Made by a program: the position numbers and the translations under genes. The notes beneath the pieces are model-generated. The model was not told the DNA's origin. It made no database searches and saw nothing but the letters and a program-made list of their open reading frames with translations. DNA of 64,000 nt from Erpobdella octoculata (taxonomy: Eukaryota; Annelida; Clitellata; Hirudinida; Erpobdellidae): positions 7,917,550 to 7,981,549 of the forward strand of contig OZ022240.1 of assembly GCA_963978895.1 (NCBI GenBank), read 5' to 3'. Shown piece after piece: positions 54,117 through 64,000 of this stretch (the first letter of the stretch is position 1; each line of letters starts with the position of its first letter).

Positions 54117-56045
54117 AGGCCCCCCAGTTTTTTTATTGCTGTCCAGTTCAACAAAGCAAATGTAGGTGTCTTATTTAATAAGTTGTTTGAATTTGCTATG
54201 GAGAAGTATGATAAATTGTGTAGGATTTCACAAAACATGCCTCAAAACGCCTCTTAACCAAACGAGATAATCGATATGATGACATAGATAGTACAAGTTT
54301 TGATTGTCGAAAAATGCAAAGATTCTGACATTAACTGGTATTCGATCAAGGGCGACGAAACTCGAGATCAGTGCAATGTCGAGAATATATCGATTGTTAT
54401 TCGCTATGTGCGTGGTGTAGAGACAGTAGAGCACAATGAGTTAGATGCTAAAAGCCTGACTCGTTCTTGTTACACAACTTCATGTTCAGCAACTGGAACC
54501 TGCTCAAATTTTGAGTCAATGTTATGACAGACCCAGTGTAATGAGCGGCGGAAAAGAAGGTGTCCAGAAAATATTGCAAGACATTCTGGTCCGTTAAATT
54601 CCGTACGTGCACTGCTATAATCACCAAACCTTGTGGTTGCGCACGCTATGGAATCAGAGATAAAGGTGAAAAACGTTTTCAGCTTATGTGAACAATTTTA
54701 TGTGTTTTTCCTCCAAAATTTTGTGACTAACACATGTAGGTGACACAATAAAGCTGTTACATGCTCAAAAATAGATTGGCCCTTATCAGGCTGCAATGGC
54801 TGTCAAAAGCAACAGAGAGGAAATTTTGCAGACCCTCGAAATTGTTGGCAGCTTAGAAAAGCTTTGGCTGATTTTTTGTTGAACCAGCTGGGCTGCTCAA
54901 CAAAGATTCAAAGTCGGACTTTGTTTTTTTCCAAATACCATTGTCAAAATACTGAGCTTGCTGTCACCGGCCAATGCTTTGTTGAAAGGTCGCTTGTGCA
55001 ATGTGTCTCTTGCTATGGAACTGATCTCGACAGCTGAACAAAACTTTTTTGCTTTGCGATCTGCAGAGCTGCAAAGGTCTTTGATCATACAATGATGACC
55101 ATGTAGTGTCAGTAAAGCGCAAACGAGTTCAGAGAACCTGGCTGACCAGCTCTAAGTTCACCTACACTTTGGGTCATTACCATGTCATTGGTTCTAAAGT
55201 TACTTCACGCGAGCTCATGAGGGGTGCTTTCTACAACATCATAGTTTTTCTCCATTTTGAAATAAACCACCGATTTGGCGAATCCAACTTGGTTTTTTTT
55301 CAAGCTGTAGAACCTTTCGTTCCATCATATCAGAGCTTTCCTGTTGAGAAGTGCTTGGAACCACTCAGCCAGCTCCTCTGCCTCGACCATAGATGTCCTC
55401 GCTCGCAAATTCGGCAAATTGCCTATTGCAATGCGACTGTGCCGTAACAAATTCGTCGTAAAAAGATGCAACATACTCATATGCAATACTGCAGTACGGT
55501 GACGCATTTCCAAATGTGTATCAGCTGTATGCCGGAGAATTCACAATCGGTGTGTCAAGTGCTACGTGCGAGAGCAGTTTCTCCACTCTCACGTGGATTC
55601 TGCGGCTTTATCGCCAATCAATGGGACTTGAGCGTAATTTTCAACTCGTATTACTTGCTTTTGAAAAGGATTTTGCGCTAAAAGTAGATCTTAACACTTT
55701 CGTAGAAATGTTTGCCCAGAAATCGCGCCGTTTTGTTCTCTGGCATTATATGTGATGTGTTTTTATAAAGTTTTTCCGTGTAAATTATAATTGTTTTTAA
55801 ATGTTGTGCTATCATTTTATTTACATGCTTTGGGAAATTTTTCTGTTGATTCAAAATATTTTCAAATTTTATTAAATATGGTAAAATAAGATCCAAATTT
55901 CAATCGCTAAGCCTGTTTTTTTTGCGTGAAGAATATTTTGAGGGTCAAATCACTGGAATGTGCAACTTATGTGAATAGAAAATTTATACAGTGCCTCCCC
56001 AAAAGTTCTTGGGCCCCCCACTTCCAAATTCCTGGTTACGCCCTG
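54117..56045 (+). mobile_element. ZMYM1-type hAT remnant, copy 2, without the nested piggyBac
   Basis: Counterpart of 23420-26851. Transposase fragments lie at 54136-55757 with the same stops as copy 1. The piggyBac target appears as a single CTAA at 55907-55910. The right end CCTGGTTACGCCCTG is at 56031-56045. Confidence 0.75.
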
Positions 56046-57539
56046 GATCCCCTAACATATTATAGTTTTTGACAAAGTACCACATATACAAGATTGTGGA
56101 AAAAATAAAACCCTGGAATATGAGGCAATATTTGAAAATGGATAAAGGAACGGCTAGCTGACAACAGAATACAAAAAATAAGAATTAGAGAGAAATACTC
56201 ACAGGGACGTCGTTTCAGCAAAACCTTAGGGGTGCAAGATGTTTTAGGGGCCCTCCCAGAGTCCTCTGCGCCTGGGCACAAAACACAAAATCTGCGCCCC
56301 CTGCATAACATCTTTTGCTTCTTTCTCCCAAAAAAAACCTGATGACAGGGGAAGGGGTAGTTGGAGTCACTTTAAAAAAAAAATTTGAAACCTTTGTTTT
56401 ATTTTTCCTCCCAAAAACCTGATGACCGGGGGAGTCACATACCATAACATCTGAGTGATCATAAGAGCATTTCCAACTGTCTCTACGAACAAGGGTATAG
56501 CTATCAAAATCTGCTATCGTTATTTGATAATTGAGAGAGAGATTGAGATTTAGCATACGCCTTATCAAGACAAGTCTTGCTCAAGGCGAGAGAAGGAGGG
56601 TACTTGCAAAGGCAGCCATTTATAGGCGCCTACCCCTTTAGCAAATGCGAGTGAACTCTTGCTTAAGGGAGTTACGCTGGTGACGCCGGCGAGTTTTGAA
56701 CTGCCGACCTGATCGACAGGCGAACGCTCTATCGCTCTGCCACCAGCGCCTAAAAAAATAACGATATAAGTGTTTCGCCATAATAGTTTATCGTTCTTTA
56801 TACTAGGTGTTTTAAGACTCAAATATCAGCAGTATATGTAATATATATCGAATTATCCTGTCGTGGATCATAATTTGATATTTTTTTTTATCCGGGTTGG
56901 GACTGGCCGCAAAAGTGTTCTTATACGGTCTGCAGAGTGCAGAGAGGAAATCATCAGATTGCGGATTGAAGGAATTCAGGCATGCAAGAATATCACTATT
57001 TTCTGTAAATCGTGCGTTAAACTTAGACAAAATGCGATCGATGCATGCATACAAAATCTGTGACCTATATCGTTCCATTTTGAACTGTTCATAACTTTTT
57101 TAACACTTCTCCATCTCGACGTGAACGATCAAGCTTCCTAGTTTCTTTAGCATCTCTTTTTTCTTTTATTCTCTATGAACAGCCTACTTGGCCAGACTAT
57201 GAATAACGCTAATCATCTTTATAACCGGGATGACATTTTTCTACATATGGCCGCATCCTATAATTACAAAAGCTTCTGTTTTTCTCTTCTCAAATCTCAC
57301 TAAAAACACCAAAAAATCCTATGTAGTCGCTGACAACGTTATTTCGATACACTTTGTAGTACCAACTCAACCTGTATAACATGCGTTTGGCACACGTGTG
57401 CGTGGACGTGCATAAAATACCGGTACACTACAATAGTCCCCGCAGATGGCGGAGCCATAAAAAAAAGAGAAAAGTACAAACAAAAATCATACGCAGAAAT
57501 GATCAAGGAAATAACGAACGAAAACAATGCAAGAGAGAA
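56046..57539. other. Intergenic stretch, copy 2, carrying a SINE
   Basis: Counterpart of 26852-28059. It has about 33 bp near 56226-56258 that copy 1 lacks, and the SINE at 56532. No gene recognised. Confidence 0.5.
56532..56779 (-). mobile_element. tRNA-derived SINE, only in copy 2
   Basis: About 248 bp flanked by ATAAT (56527-56531 and 56780-56784); copy 1 has a single ATAAT and no insert (near 27303). The minus strand contains a tRNA-like head: GGCGCTGGTGGCAGAGCGAT (A-box region) followed by GGTCGGCAGTTCAAAACTCG (B-box region), then an unrelated body. The A-box to B-box order and spacing fit a tRNA-related SINE; the B-box is diverged from GGTTCGANNCC. Confidence 0.6.
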
Positions 57540-58265
57540 TCATACTGCAAATCTAACACGACGCTGCGCTCGTATATTTGACTGTTGCTGCTCAATATCG
57601 CTTTTCTGTACAATGCTGTCCGAGGGTTGATTCGCTGATCTTGGATGAATTGTATATTTTCGAATATGAGCCAATTTAATGCGATCACGTGAAACAATCG
57701 AAACTACATCATCGGACATCTTAAGTTTTACAATTTTATCATTCAAATTTAAAACCTCAAATGGACCTTGGAAGTAGAAAAAAATAAGTGTGGCATAAGA
57801 GGCGAAGCGCCAGTGACAGCTGTAAACGGACAAATACCATGTTCATTTGGTAAACACCGAAGAGCCAGCAGAACAGAGGGCAACGCAATCAGCCAATCGT
57901 CTTCCCGAGCCTTTAAAGCATTCTTTAATGTACGGTGAAATCGTTCGATCATCCCGTTTGATTGCGGATGGTAGGCTGTAGTTCGTAAAAGTTGAAAGCC
58001 GATCAGCGAGGAAAGATGGCTCATGAGTTCGGATTCGAATTGACGTCCTCGGTCCGTTACAATGTGAAGCGGGACACCAAAACGAGAAACCCACGCCGTC
58101 AGGAAAACATCAGTAACAGTTTCAGCCGTAATGTTAGAAGCTGGCACTACCTCAAACCATCGAGTTGCTCGGTCGATCATGGTGATGAGGTATCGCTTCT
58201 CGGATGGATAAGGTGAAATGGTATATTTTGAAGGCTTCAGAGGTCCAACAATATCTATGGGCCAA
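57540..58265 (-). pseudogene. Gypsy-type integrase remnant, copy 2
   Basis: Counterpart of 28060-28785, differing by a few bases (for example VLDL versus VLNL). Same frameshift between the integrase core and the C-terminal part. Confidence 0.85.
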
Positions 58266-58479
58266 TATCATTGGCCCATATATAACTATTGGTTCACATA
58301 ATAATAATAATAGGATCGATTAGAAGCGCCAGTTGCTAATCTTCAGAGGCGCCGGGAACGACTCGTGCATATGGGATCACACAGTATTACCTGCCACCGC
58401 ACGTAAAAGTCCGAAGCCCAGTCCTCCTAAATGATGTCCATGAGTTTTGAAAGTAACGGTCTGAAAGGTGCCAATATAT

Positions 58480-59430
58480 TAACCATGGCCCACTTAAAAG
58501 TCAGGAGCCTACATAAAAGTCAGGGAGGGCTACTTAACAGCCAGAAAAGGGCCAGTCAAAAATCAGGAAAAGGCCAGTTAAAAGGGACCCACTTGAGTGC
58601 CGGGACTCACTTTAGTGCGGGGGACCAATTTAGTGTGGCGGCTCACGTGAAAATGGGGGTGGGAGCCACTTAAGTGCGGCGGACCACTCAAGGGCGGGGA
58701 GCCCACTTAAGTGCGGGAAACCACTTTAATGCCGGGAAACCCACTGAAAAGTCCGGGAAGAGCCACTTAAGTAAGTAGGGGCCCACTTAGGTGCCGGGAG
58801 CCCACTTAAGTGCAGAGGCTCACGTAAGACCGAAGCCCCTTGAGTGCGTAGAGCTCACTACAGTGCTGGGCCCTTTTAAGTGTGTGGGACCCACTTTAGT
58901 GCCGAGTGCCCCCTTAAGTACGTGGGGCCAACTTTAGTGTCGGGGGCCAACTTTAGTGTCGGGGGCCTACTGAAAAGTCCAGGAAGGGCTATTCAAAAAT
59001 CAGGAGGGACCCACTAACTTATGGGCCGGGGGCCCACTTAAGCGCGGGAAACCACTTAAGCGCGGGAAACCACATAAGGGCGAGGGCCCACTTAAGTGCG
59101 TTGGGACCACTTTAGTGATGGGACCCACTTTACTGCGTGGGGCCAACTTTTAGTACCGGGGCCCCATAAGTATGTGGGGCCCACTTTAGTGCCGGGGGCC
59201 CACTTTAGTGTCGGGGGCCCACTTTAGTGCCGGGGGCCCACTTTAATGCCGGGGCCCACTTTAGTGCCGGGGCCCACTGAAAATTCCGGGAAGGGCCACT
59301 TAAAAATCCGGAAGGCCCACTAACTTAAGTGCTTGGGGACCACTTTAGTGATGGTGCCCACTTAACTGCGTGGGGCCCACTTAAATGTGTGGGGTCTACT
59401 TAATTGAGTGGGGCCCACTGAAAACTCAGG
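58480..59430. repeat. GC-rich 20-bp minisatellite, copy 2
   Basis: Same array as 29000-29930 with one additional GGGGGCCAACTTTAGTGTCG unit near 58940. Confidence 0.92.
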
Positions 59431-59552
59431 GGGGGGCGATTCCCTGCCCCCCTTAATTGACGTCCCTGAATACTCAGAGAAAAAAACATCAGAAATGTTG
59501 TACTGCAACTATCAGTTTTAGAATCTTTACTGTTTGTCTATATATATAAAAA

Positions 59553-60383
59553 CTAGCAGTGCCCGTAGCGGCTTCGCTCGCATGAAATTAGAGAGTTTGA
59601 ACCGTGCATCCATAGTAGAGATCATTTTTTTTTAGGTCTCGGCTCGCCCCGTCGACAAATTAGCCCAGCCCGTTCTAAAAACCCAAACTCCTGGCCCGGC
59701 AAAGCCCGTCTGAATTAGGCCCGGCTCATTTTTACAGGCCTAGAAGTTCTATATACTTGATGAAAAACTTCGGCCCGTCCCACCTTGACCTCAGGTTTGG
59801 CCCGGCCAAACTGAAGACCCTGAAATCACTAAAATATCTATATACTTGGTGAAAAACCTCGGCCCGTCCCACTTTGATTTAAGGTTTGGCCTGGCCCGTG
59901 TGAAGACTCTAAAATAACGGCTTGGCCCGGCCGATGATAAACTGGACTTAGCTACTTTTAACCGGCACAAAACTTCAAAATACTAATTTTTACATTTGTA
60001 GCACTTACAGTTTTTGAGTAGCAGTTATTTTGAAATCAAATAACCCTTATTTCCACCCTACATTTGAGGTTCTGGAAACCAAATTTTCAAAAAATGCTAA
60101 AACACGTATTTCATTATTTTTGGAGTAGAAACTAAATACTAATTTTTACTTCTGTAGCATTAACAGTTTTTGAGTAGCAGCTACTTTAAAAACCAAATAA
60201 CCCAAAAAATGATGAAACATGTATATCTTTTTTTTTGAGTAGATATGAAGTATTAATTTTTACATCTGTGGCAATTACAGTTGTTGAGTAGCAGTTACTT
60301 TAAAAACCAAATAACCCTATTTTCCACCTCACATTTGAAGTCCTGGAAACCAAATTTTCAAAAAATTGTGAAACCCGTATATC
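59553..60383 (-). mobile_element. Inverted Helitron-like repeats, copy 2
   Basis: Counterpart of 30053-30883, starting ACTAGCAGTGCCCGTAGCGG, with the GGCCCGGC block and 159-bp core units. Confidence 0.6.
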
Positions 60384-60539
60384 CTCCAGGTGTAGACAGG
60401 TGCGCCTTCCAAGCTAGCTACCAAGATGTTGCGAGAAAGTTCTGTTTAGTGTTTTGCGAGTTGCGCGGTATTTACATTACATGTTTCTTGCTATTTATAT
60501 TGTGTTTTGAAAGAATAAAGTTTTCTGAAAGACACAACA
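60384..60539 (+). repeat. Partial Gypsy 1 LTR, copy 2
   Basis: Counterpart of 30884-31039, followed by the same ATGCT junction. Confidence 0.85.
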
Positions 60540-60936
60540 ATGCTAAAACACGTATATCATTATTTTTAGAGTAGAAACTAAATACTAATTTTTACTTTTG
60601 TAGCATTAACAGTTTTTGAGTAGAAGCTACTTTAAAAACCAAATAACCCAATTTTCCAACCCACATTTGAGGTCCGGGAAACCAAATTTGTAAAAAATGG
60701 TGAAACACGTATATCTTTATTTTTAGAAAATAAACTAAATAATAATTTTTACATCTGTGGTATTTACTGTTTTTGAGTAGCAGTTACTATAAAAGACAAT
60801 TAGCCCTATTTTCCACCCCACATTTGAAGTCCTGGAAACCAAATTTCCAAAAAATGCTAAAACACGTATTTCATTATTTTTGGAGTAGAAGCTAAATACT
60901 AATTTTTACTCCTGTAGCATTAACAGTTTTTGAGTA

Positions 60937-61449
60937 GGCATCTACTATAACCAGCCAATTGGTTCAAAAAAAAATTCATGGCGTAATCCAGATGCATTCT
61001 GTCCCAAGGCTTTTCAGGAATCATCCACGGGTGATTCATCATCTTTGGTGGCTTGTTTTGCTGTTCAGCACAAGAACTACATGAACGACTTAAATTTTCA
61101 ATATCGTTGTCAATTCGAGGCCAATAAACTATAGTTCTTGCTAAACGCTTCATTTTTTGCATTCCGAAGTGTCCTGTATGTAACAATTCTAAAATTCTGC
61201 CGCGTAATTTCTTTGGTATCACAATTCTCGCTCCAAAGAGTAAACAACCACTTTCTGTTGAAAGAGAATCAGAAAGTTTCTCATACAGTTTTAATTCCGG
61301 TTGCATGATTCTGTGAGGCCAGCCGTCTCTCACAAATCGTATCACTGTAGAGATAACAGGATCTTTACTTGACTCTTTTGATAACAGTCTGGAATTGGAC
61401 ATATGTTGGCTGATTGTGTTAATAACGCAAACTGTTGAAACATCTGCAT
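60937..61449 (-). pseudogene. Gypsy 1 integrase-finger fragment at the second junction
   Basis: Counterpart of 31437-31949; I saw no difference between the two. Marks the boundary between duplication copies 2 and 3. Confidence 0.92.
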
Positions 61450-61639
61450 TATACACATTATACATATCCGGTGACAGTATTAAGTGCCCAGCACAAAAGT
61501 TTTAAAAAGTGCTGGAACAATAAGCATGTCCACTATTTTTGATTTTCAAATGTAGCTTGAAATCTTTTATATCAACTTCAAAAGATTCTAAATTATTTGT
61601 TTTAAAACCTTCAATAAAGTGATTTATTTCAAATTTCAG

Positions 61640-63996
61640 TAAAATAAATGACTATATTGAAATTGTTGAAGAAGAAGCAGCACTTGTGTTTCGCCGCAGT
61701 TTGTGAGTTATTTAAAACAATAACTTGGAAACAATAAAAAAAGAAAAAATTTGGGAAAATCAAATTTGTTCAAATGATTTACTTATTTCCTCAGTTGTCC
61801 ATGGCAGTATTTTGATTTCATCTATCTGCTCTCAAACGACGGCAAGAAATTCCTAAAAAATGCCGATTATATTCATAAATTTTCCGAGCGATTCATTCGA
61901 GAAAGAAAACATATAATCGAGGTAAGGAAATTATAGTTCCGTTATCTTCTTACTCACACACTCACTCACTCACTCACTCACTCACTCACTCACTCACTCA
62001 CTCACTCACTCACTCACTCACTCACTCACTCACTCACTCACTCACTCACTCACTCACTCACTCACTCACTCACTCACTCACTCACTCACTCACTCACTCA
62101 CTCACTCACTCACTCACTCACTCACTCACTCACTCACTCACTCACTCACTCACTCACTCACTCACTCACTCACTCACTCACTCACTCACTCACTCACTCA
62201 CTCACTCACTCACTCACTCACTCACTCACTCACTCACTCACTCACTCACTCACTCACTCACTCACTCACTCACTCACTCACTCACTCACTCACTCACTCA
62301 CTCACTCACTCACTCACTCACTCACTCACTCACTCACTCACTCACTCACTCACTCACTCACTCACTCACTCACTCACTCACTCACTCACTCACTCACTCA
62401 CTCACTCACTCACTCACTCACTCACTCACTCACTCACTCACTCACTCACTCACTCACTCACTCACTCACTCACTCACTCACTCACTCACTCACTCACTCA
62501 CTCACTCACTCACTCACTCACTCACTCACTCACTCACTCACTCACTCACTCACTCACTCACTCACTCACTCACTCACTCACTCACTCACTCACTCACTCA
62601 CTCACTCACTCACTCACTCACTCACTCACTCACTCACTCACTCACTCACTCACTCACTCACTCACTCACTCACTCACTCACTCACTCACTCACTCACTCA
62701 CTCACTCACTCACTCACTCACTCACTCACTCACTCACTCACTCACTCACTCACTCACTCACTCACTCACTCACTCACTCACTCACTCACTCACTCACTCA
62801 CTCACTCACTCACTCACTCACTCACTCACTCACTCACTCACTCACTCACTCACTCACTCACTCACTCACTCACTCACTCACTCACTCACTCACTCACTCA
62901 CTCACTCACTCACTCACTCACTCACTCACTCACTCACTCACTCACTCACTCACTCACTCACTCACTCACTCACTCACTCACTCACTCACTCACTCACTCA
63001 CTCACTCACTCACTCACTCACTCACTCACTCACTCACTCACTCACTCACTCACTCACTCACTCACTCACTCACTCACTCACTCACTCACTCACTCACTCA
63101 CTCACTCACTCACTCACTCACTCACTCACTCACTCACTCACTCACTCACTCACTCACTCACTCACTCACTCACGGCGCCAAAACATCGGCGGCAATAAAA
63201 CGTCACGTTTCTTGCTTATGGATATTTAAGCTTCATTGTGACTAGGATTTTGATCCGGTACATCAGAGTCAAACTCTACACAGTACTAGTACTGCATTGC
63301 TAAAGCTACATAATCGTTTGTTACTAACAATTACTAACTATTTGACTATTCAACTTAATTGTATATACAAGTTTTGTGAATTGGATTTAAACTAATCAAA
63401 TTTGCAGAAAAATCAAAACAATGGTCACATTGATTTTCTTGATATACTTTTAAAAGCCAGAGATGAAAATGGTCAAGGTCTGACCGATATTGAAATAAGA
63501 GAAGAAGTTGACACATTTTTGTTTGCAGGTTATTTTTTATGCACTATGATAAAATTTAAACGCAAATTTAAACCGAAATTGTAAATAAATTATTTGAAAA
63601 AATCTTTTTAAAACACGTTTTTGTAAACTAAAAAGAAGGTTCTTAAAATCTGAAAGTGTCATGAATTGACTGGATTCTTTTTTTCAGAAGATACGAGTCT
63701 CAAAAGCTATCCACTTAATTTATTTTTCGCTAATGCGTTCACATCTTTTTCTTTTTTTTTTGTTTAATCCTAGAAAAAGTTGCGGATTTTGATCGTGAAA
63801 CTTCCGTTTTGATTAACTCTGTTTATTCCAGCATATAAATATTTTGTTTATTTACATTGTGAAAAGGTCATGACACGACATCGTCTACAATTTCTTGGAC
63901 TTTATACTCATTAGCTTGTAATTCTCAATATCAAAAATTATGTCAGGAAGAAATTGACGCTGTTCTTGATGGTCGACCTGATGATACTTTAAATTG
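61640..63996 (+). pseudogene. CYP4-like P450, copy 3 (exons 5-8 seen)
   Basis: Exons 61640-61702, 61795-61921, 63408-63528 and 63867-63996. Exon 6 has the copy 2 variant (WQY) but exon 8 has the copy 1 variant (TCTACA in the AGHDTTSST codons), so it is not a simple recent copy of copy 2. No upstream exons, hence no start codon. Confidence 0.85.
61955..63173. repeat. (ACTC)n array, copy 3
   Basis: About 1.2 kb of ACTC in the same intron, without the TTAC variant seen in copies 1 and 2. Confidence 0.97.
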
Positions 63997-64000
63997 GTCA

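Larger units (their letters stand above)
31954..61453. repeat. Segmental duplication unit, copy 2
   Basis: 29.5-kb unit. It starts in P450 intron 4 directly after the Gypsy fragment and ends with the same Gypsy fragment (60937-61449). It is longer than copy 1 because of the 35977-40362 block, the Gypsy 2 insertion, the larger arrays and the complete hAT interior. Confidence 0.95.
61454..64000. repeat. Segmental duplication unit, copy 3 (cut by window end)
   Basis: Begins in P450 intron 4 like copies 1 and 2. Continues to the end of exon 8 at the window edge. Confidence 0.93.

Noticed and set aside
56650..56752. A tRNA gene
   Set aside because: A-box and B-box-like segments exist, but the acceptor and anticodon stems do not pair well and the segment is part of a longer insertion with target duplication, so it is a SINE head.

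Overview
The window is AT-rich, intron-containing, heavily transposon-loaded DNA from a metazoan, most likely an invertebrate. The evidence is a CYP4-type cytochrome P450 gene in about twelve small exons with GT-AG introns, CR1-like LINE remnants, Ty3/Gypsy LTR elements, several hAT elements with 8-bp target duplications, a piggyBac-like element, Helitron/Helentron-like repeats and very long tetranucleotide arrays. I could not assign a phylum. There is no operon-like or bacterial content.

Layout. 1-185 is the tail of a LINE reverse transcriptase. 577-12956 holds a CYP4-like P450 (exons 1-11, plus strand). Its fourth intron (2700-10948) is swollen by a CR1-like fragment, Helitron-like repeats, a dead Gypsy element (4673-9119) and an 870-bp non-autonomous hAT (9827-10696). 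From about 10762 the sequence becomes a tandem segmental duplication: copy 1 is 10762-31953, copy 2 is 31954-61453, and copy 3 starts at 61454 and runs off the window. Each unit starts in P450 intron 4, so copies 2 and 3 carry only the 3' exons. The units continue through palindromic minisatellite elements, a single-exon leucine-rich-repeat gene (549 aa, translations identical in copies 1 and 2), an (ATGT)n array, a hAT with TTCGGG-rich ends, a LINE remnant with an endonuclease-like domain, a ZMYM1-type hAT remnant, a Gypsy integrase remnant, a GC-rich 20-bp minisatellite and inverted Helitron-like repeats. They end in a 0.5-kb piece of the Gypsy element found upstream.

The copies differ mainly by clean insertions whose empty sites can be read in the sister copy: a hAT (16208-18083) and a piggyBac-like element (25214-26714) only in copy 1; a full-length Gypsy with a single 1331-codon ORF (49336-53755) and a tRNA-like SINE (56532-56779) only in copy 2. 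Copy 2 also has a 4.4-kb block (35977-40362) missing from copy 1 that contains the P450 terminal exon. The tetranucleotide arrays are four to eight times longer in the later copies.

The P450 looks like a decaying gene: exon 4 is frameshifted, the intron splitting the heme-binding loop has an AT instead of a GT donor in both copies that include it, copy 1 lacks the terminal exon, and that exon is frameshifted in copy 2. The LRR gene is the only cellular-looking ORF without visible damage. I see no CRISPR, rRNA or canonical tRNA gene. The most notable result is structural: the duplication junctions carry rearranged pieces of the upstream Gypsy/Helitron region, and an inverted piece of P450 flank sits inside a hAT. 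Both are signatures of template-switching rearrangement, unless the tandem copies are mis-assembled haplotypes.
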